Positions 34,086 through 47,934 are shown, numbered from the stretch's first letter. The stretch is DNA of 64,000 nucleotides from Tetrahymena elliotti 4EA (GCA_000231825.2 JH720309.1:451035-515034); one strand, 5' to 3'. Notes: a model not told the origin generated them from the letters alone. Made by a program: numbers and translations.

Positions 34086-34846
34086 CAAACTTTTAAGATA
34101 GTTACTTAAAAAATAAAATTTAACAAATAAAAATAATAATACGTAATATCAAGCCTTTAAATGATAATTCGATTATGGCATCAGATAATTACTAAAAATA
34201 ATTATGATTATGCATTTGCTTGGTAAAATTAATGAGATTTCACCAAAAATTTAATAGTTAAAAAAATAGAAAGTTTATTTGTTGGGAAATTTCTATTATT
34301 TGAAAGGAGATTTGGGATATTTTACATAGAAAATAAGATAGTAAAAATAAAAAAAGAAAGAGAAAAGTGGTGAAAGTTGAAAAAGCATTGAAAAAGAGTA
34401 GATATTTTAAGAGTAGCTTTTTAATGAAATCTCTTTTTTATGCAAAAAAAAATAAAATTGAAATTGAAGGCTAATGTAGGAGGATAAGTCATTTTAGAGA
34501 AATAGTGCGTAACAAATGTAATAAATAGCGTATTAGGTATCGCAACAAATTTTTACATATATTACGAAATCTGAATCAATTAAATACTATCATATTATTT
34601 CAAGTAGGATAAATGCCTCATCAAAAAGCGATCATCAATAAAGAAAAAGTAATAGAAACTCGTTGGATGAATGAGTGAGCTGTGAATTGTAAAATTTTAA
34701 TTGATGAATGAATGAATGAACTAATTTACAATTTAAATACAAAAGATATCTATCTATCTAACTATTTTAAAATTAAAAAATTTATAATTAATTAATAAAA
34801 CTAATAAAAGCAAACAAAATTTCATTTAGATATTTATTTAAAAAAC

Positions 34847-36620
34847 ATGGGAGGAGATTTATTCGACGTTATTAAGCCTTTCTTATTTGGTGGTATTTCT
34901 GGTTGCGTTGCCACCAGTGTTATTCAACCCATCGATACTGTCAAGGTCTAAATTTAAGTTATTGGTGAATCCAATGCCAAGGGAGGAGCTGGTGCTCTCT
35001 CTACCAATCCCTTCTAGGTTGCCAAAAGAGTCATTTCAACTGAAGGTATCAGAGGTTTATACAAAGGGTAATTTATTATTTTATTTTAAACTTAGCAATT
35101 ACTTATCTATAAGCTACTCTTCATCTAAATAATACATTTACCTTTCATTTGTATGGCAAGTATCAAAATTCTGAAGAGAAATAAATTTTATTATACAATC
35201 CATCCAATATTCTATCAAAAATTTGTTTTTAATTGTTCATTTTAATTTGAAAACTTGGCATTTCACTTCTATTATTATAACAAAATACAATTTCAACACA
35301 TTAAAAGAGACTTCTAATTGTCAATCTTTCTTTTCCCTGACTTTCTTTTTAGTCAAAAAGAAACAATAGAAAATTATTTACATTTTTGCATTCACCATCT
35401 TGCAAATTGATTTGATTTAACATCAACAAAAGCATTATTTTGTATTTTAAAAAAATGTTTTTATCAAAAATTAGTTTGGATGCTGCCTTACTTAGACAAA
35501 TTACTTACGGAACTGCTCGTCTTGGTCTCTTCAGATACCTCTCCGATAGCCACAAAGCTAAACATAAACGTAAGAACTCAATTCATTTTCAAAAATAAAA
35601 AAGCTGTTTTTAAGAAATAAAATAAATATCTTTCTTTTGAAGTAAATAAATAAATAATAAAATAGCTTAGATAGATAGATATTCAGAAGAAGAAAGCATT
35701 TATTATTAAAAATAGCATTAAATAAATCAATGAATCAATTTTACTGATAAATTTATTCTAAAAACAAACATTTAATTTATTTGTTTATTCTAGGTAACTT
35801 GACTTTCGGTGAAAAGGCTTTATTCTCTTCCTTCTCTGGTTTCATTGGTTGCTTAGTTGGTAACCCTGCTGATGTATCTTTGGTCAGATGTCAACGTGAC
35901 TCTCTTTTACCCGTTGATTAAAGAAGAAACTACAAGCACGTTGGCGATGCCTTGACCAGAATGGTTAGAGAAGAAGGTATTTTATCTCTCTGGAGAGGTT
36001 CCATTCCTACTATTTGCAGAGCTATTTCTGTAATTAACAAATGAAACTATTTAGCAATAGATGTCTAATAATATTTTTTTTAAATAGATGAATATGGGTA
36101 TGTTAACTACTTATGACTAAATTAAGGAAACAATCAATGAATACACTGGTACCAAGGATACCATGTCCACCTAAGTCACGTAATTAAAGCATTATTTCCC
36201 CTTATTTTAACTAAAAAAATATTTATAAAAAAGTGCCTCTGCATGTGCTGGTGTTGTCTGCTCCACTTTATCTTTACCCTTCGATAATGCTAAAACTAAG
36301 CTCTAAGGTATGAAGGCTGGCCCTGATGGCAAGTTCCCCTACAAGAATATTTTCGATTGCATGGGAAGAGTAAGCACTAAATAATAATAAAAAATATTTA
36401 ATTAAATAATTTTCTTTCAAAAATTAGACTGTTGCTACTGAAGGTATTACTGGTTTATGGATTGGTCTCCCCACTTATATTTTCAGAGTCTCTCCTCACG
36501 CCATTACTGTAACTAACTATTTTAAAAGCTATTTATTCATTAATTCATTTAATTTAAAACAAACAGGCTCTCTTAGTTCAAGATTTCCTCCATCACACAT
36601 TCAACAAAAAATCCCATTGA
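34847..36620 (+). CDS. mitochondrial carrier, oxoglutarate/malate type (SLC25A11-like), seven exons
   Basis: join(34847..35067, 35475..35569, 35794..36029, 36088..36179, 36234..36369, 36428..36508, 36567..36620), 304 aa, all phases closed. It has three carrier repeats with signature motifs QPIDTVKVQ (residues 27-35), NPADVSLVR and LPFDNAKTK, each with the Pro-x-Asp-x-x-Lys/Arg salt-bridge pattern, plus GLYKG, SLWRG and GLWIG. The sequence LVRCQRDSLLPVDQRRNYKH is characteristic of the 2-oxoglutarate/malate carrier (family consensus VRMQxDxxLPxxQRRxYK). Predicted six transmembrane helices in the inner mitochondrial membrane, exchanging dicarboxylates. Length matches the family. Exons are rich in preferred codons such as GGT, GTC, ACC and CTC, implying strong expression. 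Dicarboxylate carrier is the alternative. Confidence 0.92.
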
Positions 36621-36815
36621 AGATCTTATAAAAATTACTCTTTTAACTTAATTAAATTCATATGTATACTATTCCATTTTATACACTTTGTATTTTTTAA
36701 TGCAAAATTGCCTTAATTAGTTCCTTCTTTCCTTCATTCATTCATTTAAATCTCCTCTAGAAAATAAATGAAAATATTTTTCAAAAAATAAAAAATATAA
36801 AATCAATTCTTTCTA

Positions 36816-36900
36816 ATATTTTTAAGCTAATATATTTTAATGATATTTTTAAGCTTATATATTTTAATGATATTTTAAATATTAATATTTTTAAAGATAT
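36816..36900. repeat. 27-bp tandem repeat (two copies plus a partial third)
   Basis: Unit starts ATATTTTTAAGC and ends TATATTTTAATG. Units begin at 36816 and 36843 and differ at one base. A decayed third copy follows from 36870. It lies about 200 bp after the carrier stop. Confidence 0.75.
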
Positions 36901-37639
36901 TTTTTGTCTTGTTAAAAATATATTTTTAAATTCTTTTACACTAAAATGATAATGTATTATTCTAAATTATTGTTTTCCTGAATAAAAAAAATTTGATTAT
37001 TTTCATTTTTTTAAACGTTTCAAAGTTATTTTAGAAAAGAAAATAAATAGACAATAATAAATAAATAGTACAGTAAATAAATATTAATAAGATTTATTTA
37101 AAATGTTTTTGAAAAATAAGAAGTAAGTCTTAATTTTAAGTGATACAATTTGCAATCAAAATCATATGGAATTTAACTAGTAAGTTAATATATTATAAAC
37201 ATAAAATTAGTACATTAAAAAGTCAAATTAAATCTTTAAAAATTGGTTCAATGTATTTATAACCATAGATAAAACAACTAATAAATAACAATTAATTAGA
37301 CTTAATTTTATATTTTTTTTTCTTAATCTTCTTTATTCTTGCTTGTTTTATTTTAGGTTAAGCAGAAAATAAATAAATAAATTGATAAGTTGTTATGATG
37401 AGCTAATCTATGATTTATTTAATGATAAATCAATGGAATTAACATGGCTTAGAATAATATTTGAATGAATAAGTAATAAATTTGAATGGGAATGGAAAAT
37501 AAACCTATGAAAATGAATGATAGAGAGGTCAATAAATTAAATGATGATTTAGATAAATAAATTAGGCAAACAAAATAAAATTGTGAGATAAAGACTAATG
37601 AATGAATAATATTTATTAAATTAATTAACTAACTAATAA

Positions 37640-37682
37640 ATGTTTGTTTGTTTGTTTGTTTGTTTGCTTGCTTGCCTGTTTG
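37640..37682. repeat. TTTG/CTTG tetranucleotide array
   Basis: Repeated TGTT/TGCT/TGCC units in four-base register, about 150 bp upstream of the kinesin ATG. Confidence 0.7.
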
Positions 37683-37830
37683 ATTGCTTTTGATATTATA
37701 TTTTGCAAATAAAAAGAAATTAATTTAACACACTAACTTTAATAAATACAAATTTCAGTAATATATTCCAAAATTTTTTAACAAATAAATAATTCAAGAG
37801 ATAAGTAAGATAGTAAATAGGGTGTTTGTT

Positions 37831-40800
37831 ATGTATAATCAAAAAGAGAAATCCCAACTTTAGGTTTATGTGAGAATCAAACCAAAGTAAATAGATATTT
37901 TTCTATTTTAAAAGCTATGATTGTTCGTACTCCTATCAAATGGACAAAGATTTTTTGTTTTAAGGGTAGATGATCTGTTTTGTCTCTCATCAAAAGCAAA
38001 CAGCATTAAATCAATTGATAATAAATATTTAGATTGGTGATTAATGTATTTTATATATAAAAGCTAATCAGGAAATGTGATTTAATATGAGATAAGTGAA
38101 GATAGTAATTAGTTGACTATTTTGAACAGACCTCTATAAACATCAGGATACTATTCATTAAATTTCAGAGTAATTAATTTGTTAATGATTTCTAATTATT
38201 AATCTTTTTTTAGTATCATTAATAAATAACTGGTTTTTTAATTGATGTTTTAAAATGTAGGAATAAACTTAGTTTGCGTTCAAGGATATCCTAGATTAAG
38301 ATGCAGGATAAGAAGAAATTTATGAAAAAGTAGCATATCCTGTTCTTTAAAAGTAAAAAAATATTCTAAATTATTTTGAAAAAGACGAATTTAAAGTTGT
38401 AGATTTAATTTCTACTCTAACTAAAACAAGTGAACGAACAATATGTTAATCAACTTTTGTTAATAAAAAGCTTTATAAATGGATATAATGGTACAATATT
38501 TGCATATGGGTAAACAGGAAGTGGTAAGACATACACAATGAGTGGTTCAGGTAAAACATCTTGTTATAATTTTAAAGCGACATTTCAAAAAGGCTAGAAT
38601 TTCCTTAAGGGATGAATGAATGAATTAGGGAATAAAAAATATGAACATTGAATAAGAAAATAATAATTTAAATAGTAACAATTAAATTTTTGTTTTTTAT
38701 AAAATTGATTAGAGCAATAACAGTGGCAATTTAGAGGTATTATTCCTAGAGTTATTAGTGGTGTCTTTGATGAAATAGACCAAAAGAAAGGCTTTGATTG
38801 CAAAGTCTTTATATCTTACATGGAAATATATAATGATAATGCATATGATCTTTTAGACTCAACTCATTTGGAGGAACCCCCAGAAAATTGGAGCAAGGTT
38901 TAATTTCAATGGGATGATGAAGGCAATATTCATCTTAAAAACATCACCATTCATCCCATTTAGAATGAATAAGAAGGTTTTGATAAAATGATTACAGGCA
39001 ACTTTATCAAAAAGGTAAACTTATTTAATAATTAATTAAAACGATTCTTTGATAAAAAATAACTTTTATTGTCAAATTTAATAAATAATATTTTGAAATA
39101 CTTATTACTTCTGATTAAATCATTAAAAAATCGATTGTTCTCAATTCAAATACTTTTCTATTTAATCTCCAAATCTTTTGTTTGTTTGTTTGTTTGTTTC
39201 TTAATTTTACTCACATCAAACTATACTTAAGACGAGCAGTGAATAAGATTTGAATTCAATTGAATTCGATGCGTTTTTATTTATTATGAATTGATAAAAA
39301 TCCTATCAATTAATCAAAAAAAAATAAAAAAATACTGGACTCAAATGATGAAATTTCACACATTTTATTTAATATAAATAAAGATGAGCTCAACACCCAT
39401 TAACTACAACTCATCACGTTCTCATTGTGTTTTTACTATCAACTTAGAAGGTAATTATTAGCAAATTCAAAATGGTTAAATTAAATTTCAATATTTTAAA
39501 AAGCTACTGAAAGGGCAACAGGAGATTAATATCTTTCCAAGCTCCATCTTGTTGATTTAGCTGGTTCTGAACGTATTTCTAAAAGTCAAGTAGAAGGTAC
39601 ACTTCTCAACGAAGCTAAGCACATCAACAAATCATTAAGTTTCTTAGAATAAGTAATTATTTAAATAACTAAATTAATTAATTGATTAATTAAATTTATT
39701 TCAAATCAAAAAGGTTATTGTTGCTTTGAATGATTAAATGAAAAAAGGAGTTAGGATTCATATTCCCTATAGAAACTCTATCATGACCACAGTTTTAAAA
39801 GATAGTCTTGGAGGTAATTGCATGACCGTTATGATTGCCAACGTTAGCAGTGATTTAGAAAATTATGATGAAACAATATCCACATTAAGATTCTCCCAAA
39901 GAGTTGGACAAATTGAAAATGAAGTAATAAAAAACAATAAATATCAAAATTTGTTTAAAATTATAGATATAAATAGTAGAGTTAGTAAAAAATTATTTAT
40001 TTAAATTAAAAAGGTTTCAAAGAATTAAAAGTTTGATATATATAAAGCATACAAGCAGTTAGAGAAGGAGAATTAGCAATTACAAAGGTACTTTTACTAA
40101 ATTTATTTGTAGAAAGTATTTTTAATTCAATTTAATATTAAAAAAGGAGATTAGAGGAATATGAAAAAAATGGAGTTTAAAGACCAATTACTTCATCAGA
40201 TCAGGTGGATTTTGATGAAGTGGATGGATAAACTGCTTAGTATGTTAAATAAAAAGTGGGAAAGTATTTGGATGAATCATCAAATTATTTATATATTTAA
40301 GACTTATAAGAAGCTTAATTATGCTTTTAAGCTATGAAGATATTGTATAATAAAACAATGCAAGAGTATGTTGATGAGTTATAGTTGATTTCAGGCAAGT
40401 TATAAAAATATGAAGTTCTTTTGAAACAAAAGTAAAGATTGTTTATTTTTTTGATAGGTTTTGAATTAATTTTAAATTATAAATAAGAAAGCAAAGAATA
40501 AAAGAAAGATAGACAGATAATATGAATAACTCTTAAGAAGAACAACAATCAACTCATTAATCATCACAGAGTTAAGATGAATAGGATTAGAAAGGTTAAA
40601 ACAATAAATAATAAAATCAAAATCGTGATAAATCTAAAGATAAGCTGATCCCTACTACACCTAATGGGTAATTAGAAAGTGGAAAAGAAAATATTTAATA
40701 AGAATAAACTTAAGCTAAGCCTACATTATACTAGTAAATTTAATCTTAAAGATCTAACAATTTTATAAAATCTTAAAATCAACAATATTAACTTAATTCT

Positions 40801-40896
40801 GGCTAGAAAAGTAATGAATTGAATAATTCAGCTGATAACCCATTGATATTCAATCTATACAAACAAACAATTAATTAAAAGAAATAAACAAATTGA
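37831..40896 (+). CDS. kinesin-9 family motor, KIF6-like, eleven exons
   Basis: join(37831..37886, 38064..38169, 38261..38352, 38471..38550, 38713..39014, 39384..39450, 39504..39652, 39714..39923, 40014..40087, 40147..40431, 40488..40896), 609 aa, every junction in phase. N-terminal motor: VYVRIKP at the start, [38 protein letters not shown] with the P-loop at about 98-105, switch I NSSRSH at about 221-226, switch II DLAGSE at about 252-257, and [20 protein letters not shown]. The variants [19 protein letters not shown] and [11 protein letters not shown] fit the KIF6/KIF9 group rather than KIF3. A short helical segment and a Gln/Asn/Ser-rich disordered tail follow. Kinesin-9 motors are ciliary. 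The tail is shorter than in vertebrate KIF6 (about 810 aa). Confidence 0.93.
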
Positions 40897-42154
40897 CAAA
40901 AATACCTTGACTGTAACAAAAAACCTCTTCTTCTTTATTAGCCAAATTACAAATTAAATCAAATAAATAGTTCATTAAGCAAGTAAGGATGAAACATAAA
41001 AACAAACAAAGGTGCTATTTAATTACATTATATACAAGACAAACTTTCAAAAGAGAATTATCACATCTATTGTCCATACTATCTATCTATAAATCAATCA
41101 ATTGATTGATTGAACTATATATAATTCATTAAGTTATACAATATAATTAATTATTGAAACTTACATATATTTATACCTACCTACCTACCTATCTATATAT
41201 TCACATTCATATACTCAAATAAACCCATTTTCATTTATTAATTCCATCCATCTCTCTCGCCCTTTTATTTATTCTTCCAAAAGATTAAGAAAAATTTATG
41301 TGTACGATCATAAAAATTTATGTATTTAGAATTAATTAATTTATTATTTTTTAGATAAAAATAAAATAGGGGATGAGAAGAGCTAAGAAAGATATTAAGA
41401 TAAGAATTTTAAAATTAGAAAAAGATAAAATTTTTAACTTTTCATGAAAAAACATTTTTAAAAAACCCTCTGTAAAAAGTAAGACTTTTGTTTAAATTTA
41501 AACTTTGTATTTGTATAAATAATTTGTTATTTAACTAAAAATAAACAAGTGTTTGTTTGATTATTAATATAAATATAAGAATTAATTTTTTTGGGATGTG
41601 GCTAAGAAGTGAAGAGATGAAATTAGTTATTATAATATTTACAAAGATTACACAAATTAATTTGAATATCTTTAGTTTTTCTGTCTAAATTCTCAATTTA
41701 TTTTTTGAATTTGTTTATGAAGATTAATTACTAGTAATATTATTATATCAAGAGTAACTATATCAGCAAATATTTATTATAGATAATTATCATCAAAAAT
41801 TAATTGATAATCAGCTAGATGATAAGGAAATTTTGTTTTTGTTTGTTATCATAGTAAATATCAAAGTAGATTCTTTTTGTTTTTTAGTTACTATCCACTG
41901 ATTTTATCGATTTGTGGGTAGATGACTTTAAAATTGCTTGGATTTGTATTTATTGTTTTAAATGTAAGAATATGAATAAAAATGAAATACTACTAGAAAT
42001 AAATAAATGACAGTGATAATAAATTTAAGTATCAGATAATTAAAGATTAAATAATCAATTAATTGTAAATTAGTTAAGTAAATCTCATATATTACTAAAT
42101 AAATAGATAAATTACTTATAACAAACTTATTAGAGGCATAAAAAGGTGGAATTT
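40897..42154. other. intergenic region with palindrome and simple repeats
   Basis: Kinesin 3' flank and presumed promoter of the LRR gene. It contains a perfect 20-bp palindrome (41092-41111) and a CCTA tetranucleotide run (41176-41195). No coding frame. Confidence 0.5.
41092..41111. repeat. perfect 20-bp palindrome
   Basis: AATCAATCAATTGATTGATT is identical to its own reverse complement. It is made of ATCA/TGAT tetranucleotides, so it may simply be a microsatellite that inverts at its centre. Confidence 0.85.
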
Positions 42155-45100
42155 ATGAAAGAATAACTTAAGGAAAATTAGGGTTTAGAAGTGGCTGAGC
42201 CTTAGAAAAGTAAACAAGAGGTTAAAAGAAGTTAAAAAGCAGATGAGCATGATCCATGGAATTAACTTTTAGAAAGCGATGAGCCAGATAAAGCAAAACA
42301 ATAGGCTTCTATGCCTTTAGAATCTATTTTAGACATAAGCAATATCCAAGCTCCTGCCGATAATTAAAGTAAAGAGGAAGATGAACCATTTCAGTATGGT
42401 GAGAGTATAGAAAATAATTTTATAAGTGAGTAATAAAATAAACCAAGAGCAAAACATGAATCATTTGACAATTAATTAGATTAAAAATTTGATAATGATC
42501 AAATTAATAATAGTAATGAATCTCCTGTAAAAAAAGCAAAAAAGGATCAACTAAACTAGAGCTTTCAACCATAAGCAGAATTATAAACTTTGTAATTGAG
42601 GAAAAGTTAATCTTCTAAATAGGATTCACCATAATTGGTAAGGAATAATATTAACTCTTCTCCTTTACCCAGGTTGCAATTTTCTCACAAAAGTTCAAGC
42701 TACAAAGAGCAAGGATATTTGCATATATTAAGGAATTAAAAGGGATTCTTGAATCACGATGTTTCTTTGTAATCTTTAGAAAACGAAAACTAGTTTGATT
42801 TATCTCTACCAAGCACAAAGCAAAATCTAGATTAAAATGTTTATTCATTTGATATTGGAATCGAGCAGCTGACTAACTTAACTGATGAAATCCAAAGAAA
42901 AACACTCTATGATACAATGAAGATATTTTTAGATAATCAGTAAAAAGTTTAAATCATAAACAACTTTGAAGATATTATGTATACCTCTACAGGAATATAA
43001 TTTAATGTAAGCTAATTTTTTTTAAGATTTTAACTCTTCCTCCCTTATTATATTTTATTTACACAAAATAAATTCATTAATTTATAGATTTACTTTATTT
43101 TTTCAAACAGTCAAATAAATTACACATTTTACCCAAAATCTATTAAATAATCTATTTTTTGTACTTTACTTTTTATTATTCTCTAGCTAATTTTAAATTG
43201 CTTCTTTTTTTTAGTTTGTTGGCTTGTATGAATAATTGCTTATTTATTCAACAAAAATTTTCGATACGACTTCTCAAAAAATAAAAATAGCAAAAACAAT
43301 CCCAATCGTTTTTGAAATTTTTAAGATAATTTTAACCAGATTATCAAATAAAAGTGTTGTAAGTAAACTTTACATTTTTTTACACATATTTTGGCACAAT
43401 TAATCATCTGCCACATTAATTTACAAATTTTGCAATAAAAAATTAATTTTTTTTGTAAACTATTAATTCAGATTTTTCATATATCTTTTTCATCTTCTTC
43501 ATTACACATTATAAAATGAAGCCAAAGAAATTATAAATTTTTCTATTTTTATTCATGTTTTCTAGTTTTATTTAATTTTTAACCTACTAAAAAATAAATG
43601 ACATGAATATCATTTATTAGACATATTTCCACACAACCAACCAATTAATATATTTTTATATCATTTAACCATTTTAATCACAAAATTTACCCAAAAAAAT
43701 TAATAGATTTTTGTTGCTTTTTATTTACTTTGGTAATTAAGTTTACTTTGATTTATTTTTATTTGCTTCATTGTAAACATAATCTATCCACTTATTTATC
43801 TATATAAATAAAAGAAGCAAAATTAATCACAAATCATTTATAATTAAATTAATCATTTGTAAATATTTTTTTAGTTTTATCATTTTCATGAATTTAATAA
43901 GATAGATGTAATATCTTTTCTTGATCGCTTTTCTTTGATTACCTAAACAGCCATTTTAGATTATATATAGTTCTGAAACCAATTTTTAGATTGAAGTTAA
44001 AGATTTATTTATCTTAATCTTTTGAAAGTTGGTCTTCATCTTTCTAAAAAAAATTTGATTGATTAATTGCTATATGTAAAAGAAATAGGTTACACCTTTT
44101 AATTTTGTTTTTGCATTTCTGATGGGATTTATTAGTAACAAAAATAATCAAAAAAAAGCAAATTTATATTTTCTTTTTCATAATTTTGGAAACTTTAATT
44201 AAATCATTTGTTTGTGTTTATGAATTATTTGTCTTTATTTCTAAAATCTAAATTAATATTAATGTTAATGCTGATGTTCATTTTCTAAATATATAGATTG
44301 CAAGCTATAGAGAAGGAGAAAAGGGTATGAAAGTAATTGTTTGTCACACACAAGAAATGGAAAACAAAGTGAATTACATAATTGATGAAGAAAGTAGTCT
44401 ATCTGAATACTGTGATTTATAATTATTAGAAAAAATATCTTACATCATCGACTTATAATAGATTGAGAGTGGTTCATGTAAATTAATTCAAAGATTCAAA
44501 ATTATAATTAAAGATTTTATCATTGGTAGATCTCAAAAAGCTCATTGTAATTGTAACTGAAAAACCTAAGACATCTTTCAAAAGATTCTTAAGATCAAAG
44601 TTAGACAATCCTTAAAATTTCAAAGAAGAATAGTTTAAAGGCTGTATAAGAAAATTAATAAAAAATGTTCTTTATAGACATGATTCATGCATTGCCACTA
44701 AATGCTTGTGTCCATTCAAAATAAACTGTCTCTATGAGCACAGAGTAACTTTAAATTAATTAAATTATATCTTACTTATATTTTTTTATTATAAAGATTG
44801 TAGTGAGTGATCTTGGTGAGTCAATAGTAGAGAAAAATTTAAATTTAAGAGAAGGAGACACTTTTCTTTATTATAATTAAAGTTATGATGAGGCTCTCTC
44901 TGTTTACATGAGTCCATAAGAGCTTGATATATTAGAAAATAAAGGCAATTTATTTTATGATCCATTCAAGGTTAATTCAAATAATTCATAAAGTTTAAAT
45001 GTTTTAACCATTCATTTTTATTAAATAATGAAAAGAGTGAAATTTATTCTTTGGGAAAAATTATTTTAGAAATATGCCTGATCAAATACTAAAAATATCT

Positions 45101-47934
45101 TATGAAGAAATATGATAATAACATTAATAATCTTTAAGATTAATCAGAGGATAAATTTTAGAATCCAAAAGAGGCAGCTAAGACTTGGGTTCATTCAATT
45201 TTGATGGATAATGAGTTATCATATAAAATTGCAGGTGATTTGAGTGATGTCATAAATGAAATTATTATTGGAAAAGCTAATACATAGTATTATTTTAAGA
45301 AAGGAATGCTTAGAAAGTTAAGAATGCCTAATATTTTATAGTCTATGTTGGAACCTTCTGAAGAAAAGAGAATCTCAAGCATTAAATTAGCACTTCTAAC
45401 TTAATCTGAAAAATTATTAATTCGAAATAGAATTCAAGATCCTTATCCAGTATTTTTCAAAGGACACATGGCTCCTGATGGATATCAAATTAAATACTCT
45501 ATAAGAAAGTTAATTTACGAAGGTGAAATAGATTCTAATTCAGAGGAAAAGCACAGGAAAGGTTTAATCAGAAGATAGTTAGACTAAGAATAAGAATCAA
45601 GGCTTGTAGTTGAATTTGGCTAGTTCCATAAAGGAAGAGTTAATGGCTAAGTAAATTATTTCTTCTTTTTTATTTTTAACATCTACTCTCTATTTCCTTC
45701 GTTTTATTTAAAACTCTCTTAAAGAAAAGAAAGTGGATATGTTTGATGAAATTTAAAATTTTTAAAATGAATTAAAATGTTTTGTTTTTTAAAATACAAT
45801 AAAATAGGTAAAGATGTTTATATTTTAAGAGCAATGGAAATTAGATGGTTAATGTTACAATAATACTATTCATGGTAAGAATACTATTAGTTACAAAGGT
45901 TAAGAAGTTTTTAAGGGATACTTTAGCAATTTTATATTGGATCAATGGTATGATGTTGATCACTCAGACCCAATTATAAAGAATATAAAAGTGGAAAATC
46001 CTCTATTATTTTATCTTGACAACGACATTTAGGTGATAGTTAACAATTAAGAAAATTAAATAAAATGCTTTAATGACAAGGGATTTGATAGTCTAATAGA
46101 GTTTTCATCTCTTTATAACAGCTTAAACATAAGTACTTTTAAAAAAATAGAACTATATAATTGTGGTTCTCCCAACAAATTAGAATAAATATTAAAGAAC
46201 ATAACAACAATTACAAATTTTAAATCTGAAAATACCTTTGTAAATATAAATTTGCTTCTTTAAAATCAAGTTAGATTACAATAAATAGATATTAGTAATA
46301 GCTAGTATATTACAGATGAAGATGTAGCTTTACTTTTTAGCAACTAGGTTATACAATCTCAATTAAAAAAGCTTTGTCTTGACAACAATAGCAAGATTAC
46401 ATTGAAAGGATTAAAAGAATTATCAACAAATGTTGCTAATATGCCTAAATTGCAATATATTAGCTGTAAAAAAATATGCTAAGTTAATTAAATGACTGAA
46501 AAAGTGAAATTGGATGACATTTAAAAAGTTTTCATTAATCTTCTAACTAATTGTTTCCATGTATTATTTGTTATGATTGATTATGCTCCTATCAAAGATT
46601 ATGTTTTAGAAAAGGTCTTTGAAAACAAAAAATAAATCCCAATAAAATGGTAATATTTGAGTTTAAACGGATGTGATGGAATTACTAAAGAAGGATTAAG
46701 AGATTTATTTTGTTGCAAACAATTAACAGAACTAAAAAAACTAGACTTAATGTATTGCTCTAACTAAAAATTTGATTTACCTTCAAAGAATCTAAAAATA
46801 TGTCCTCCAATAGTAAATATAGCTTATTCAACAAATGCAACAGGTAACTAACTTGAGAAATTTATTACTAGAAATCAAATTGTTTCTTCAACTCTTTAAC
46901 AAATTTCAATGGAAGCTCATGTCCTAGATTCTAAAGCAAAAGACAGCTTTAAAAAGCTATCTACTCCTCCTATAATAATACTATGTATAAAAGAAGTCAG
47001 TAAAATTCCAAATGTTGAAATTTGTTTAGATTTGCTTTCCCAGATTAAAAATTCTTCTTTGTATTTTACAAGTAACAAGCCAATTTAATAAAATGAAGTT
47101 AATTTAGTTTTTTCTTCAAGTTCTAAATCTTAATATGCAAAGAAAATCAAATTTAATGTCTGGAAAGATGGTGAGTTTATTTCAGAATAAGAATCAAGCT
47201 CTCCATTCAGCTCAAAAACAACATCAGCTTAAGAACTTGTAGAAGAAGTAAATGAAGATGATACAGAATAAAATCCTTTAGCTAAAAAAAATTAAAAACA
47301 AGAATATAAAAAAGAAGCTACAAAATTGTTAGGATTTTTCAATTACAAATTGGATGAAACAAAATACACTGTTAGAATTATGACCAGAATATTTAAAAAT
47401 GCAAACCTTTTAAGATTATCTGATTTAGATTTATCTAATATTTGTTTAGATTTAAAATCGCTCTTAATGCTTACTTAAAATTCCTATGTCAAAAATATTG
47501 TAACCCTTGATCTCTCATCCTAACACATTACAGACTAAATCATATAAGATTTTACTCTCTCTCCACATTTTAATAACCTGTAAACCATCATACTCAAGAA
47601 AAATAATATAACTATCAAATCAATCAATCTGCTTGTTTAATCTGAAAATCTTAAGCTCAAACGCATTATCACAGACAAGTAGTCTTTATCAGAAGATGAT
47701 CTCTTTCAAATTCAAAATGAAGATCTCTCCATCCTGAAAATGAAAATATTTGGCTTCTTCAAGTATTAATAATTTTCATTATATTTTTTACAATTATAAT
47801 TATCATAAATACTCAAATTCTATCAAATCATCCTAAAATATTTTTTACTTAAAAAGATTTATAATTAAATTTTTTGTGAAATATCAAGATATTTATTTAA
47901 ACATAATTAAAAAATATTTAATGGTATATAATGA
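42155..47934 (+). CDS. very large MORN-like and leucine-rich-repeat protein, multi-exon
   Basis: Supported exons: 42155..43006 and 43215..43358, a possible one from about 43875, then 44297 to about 44485. Further coding blocks follow at about 44518-44744, 44800-44970, 45077-45651 and 45809-47934. The N-terminus is acidic and Ser/Gln-rich. The middle has a Cys cluster (DSCIATKCLCPFKINCLYE) and then MORN-like sequence (QWKLDGQCYNNTIHGKNTIS, YKGQEVFKGYFSNF). The long last exon carries irregular leucine-rich repeats (LKKLCLDNNSKITLKGLKEL, LRLSDLDLSNICLDLKSL, IVTLDLSSQHITD) and ends after a decline in GC content at TGA 47932-47934. MORN plus LRR suggests a protein-binding scaffold, perhaps near membranes or basal bodies (inferred). 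The intron after 43358 is unusually long or hides more exons, and the 44.5 kb junction is unresolved. Two adjacent genes remain possible. Confidence 0.6.

Larger units (their letters stand above)
31855..34846. other. 3-kb gene-free interval with poly-C run and diverged repeats
   Basis: No frame with coding character on either strand. It contains a 12-C homopolymer at 32951-32962 and a diverged ~240-bp-period repeat at 33.5-34.1 kb. The last 300 bp are somewhat richer in G and presumably contain the promoter and 5' UTR of the carrier gene. Confidence 0.55.
36621..37830. other. intergenic region between carrier and kinesin genes
   Basis: Carrier 3' flank with a 27-bp tandem repeat, then a tetranucleotide TTTG array at 37640-37680. 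No coding frame. Confidence 0.5.

Noticed and set aside
34887..35132. 81-aa plus-strand frame
   Set aside because: Out-of-frame reading across the first exon and first intron of the mitochondrial carrier.
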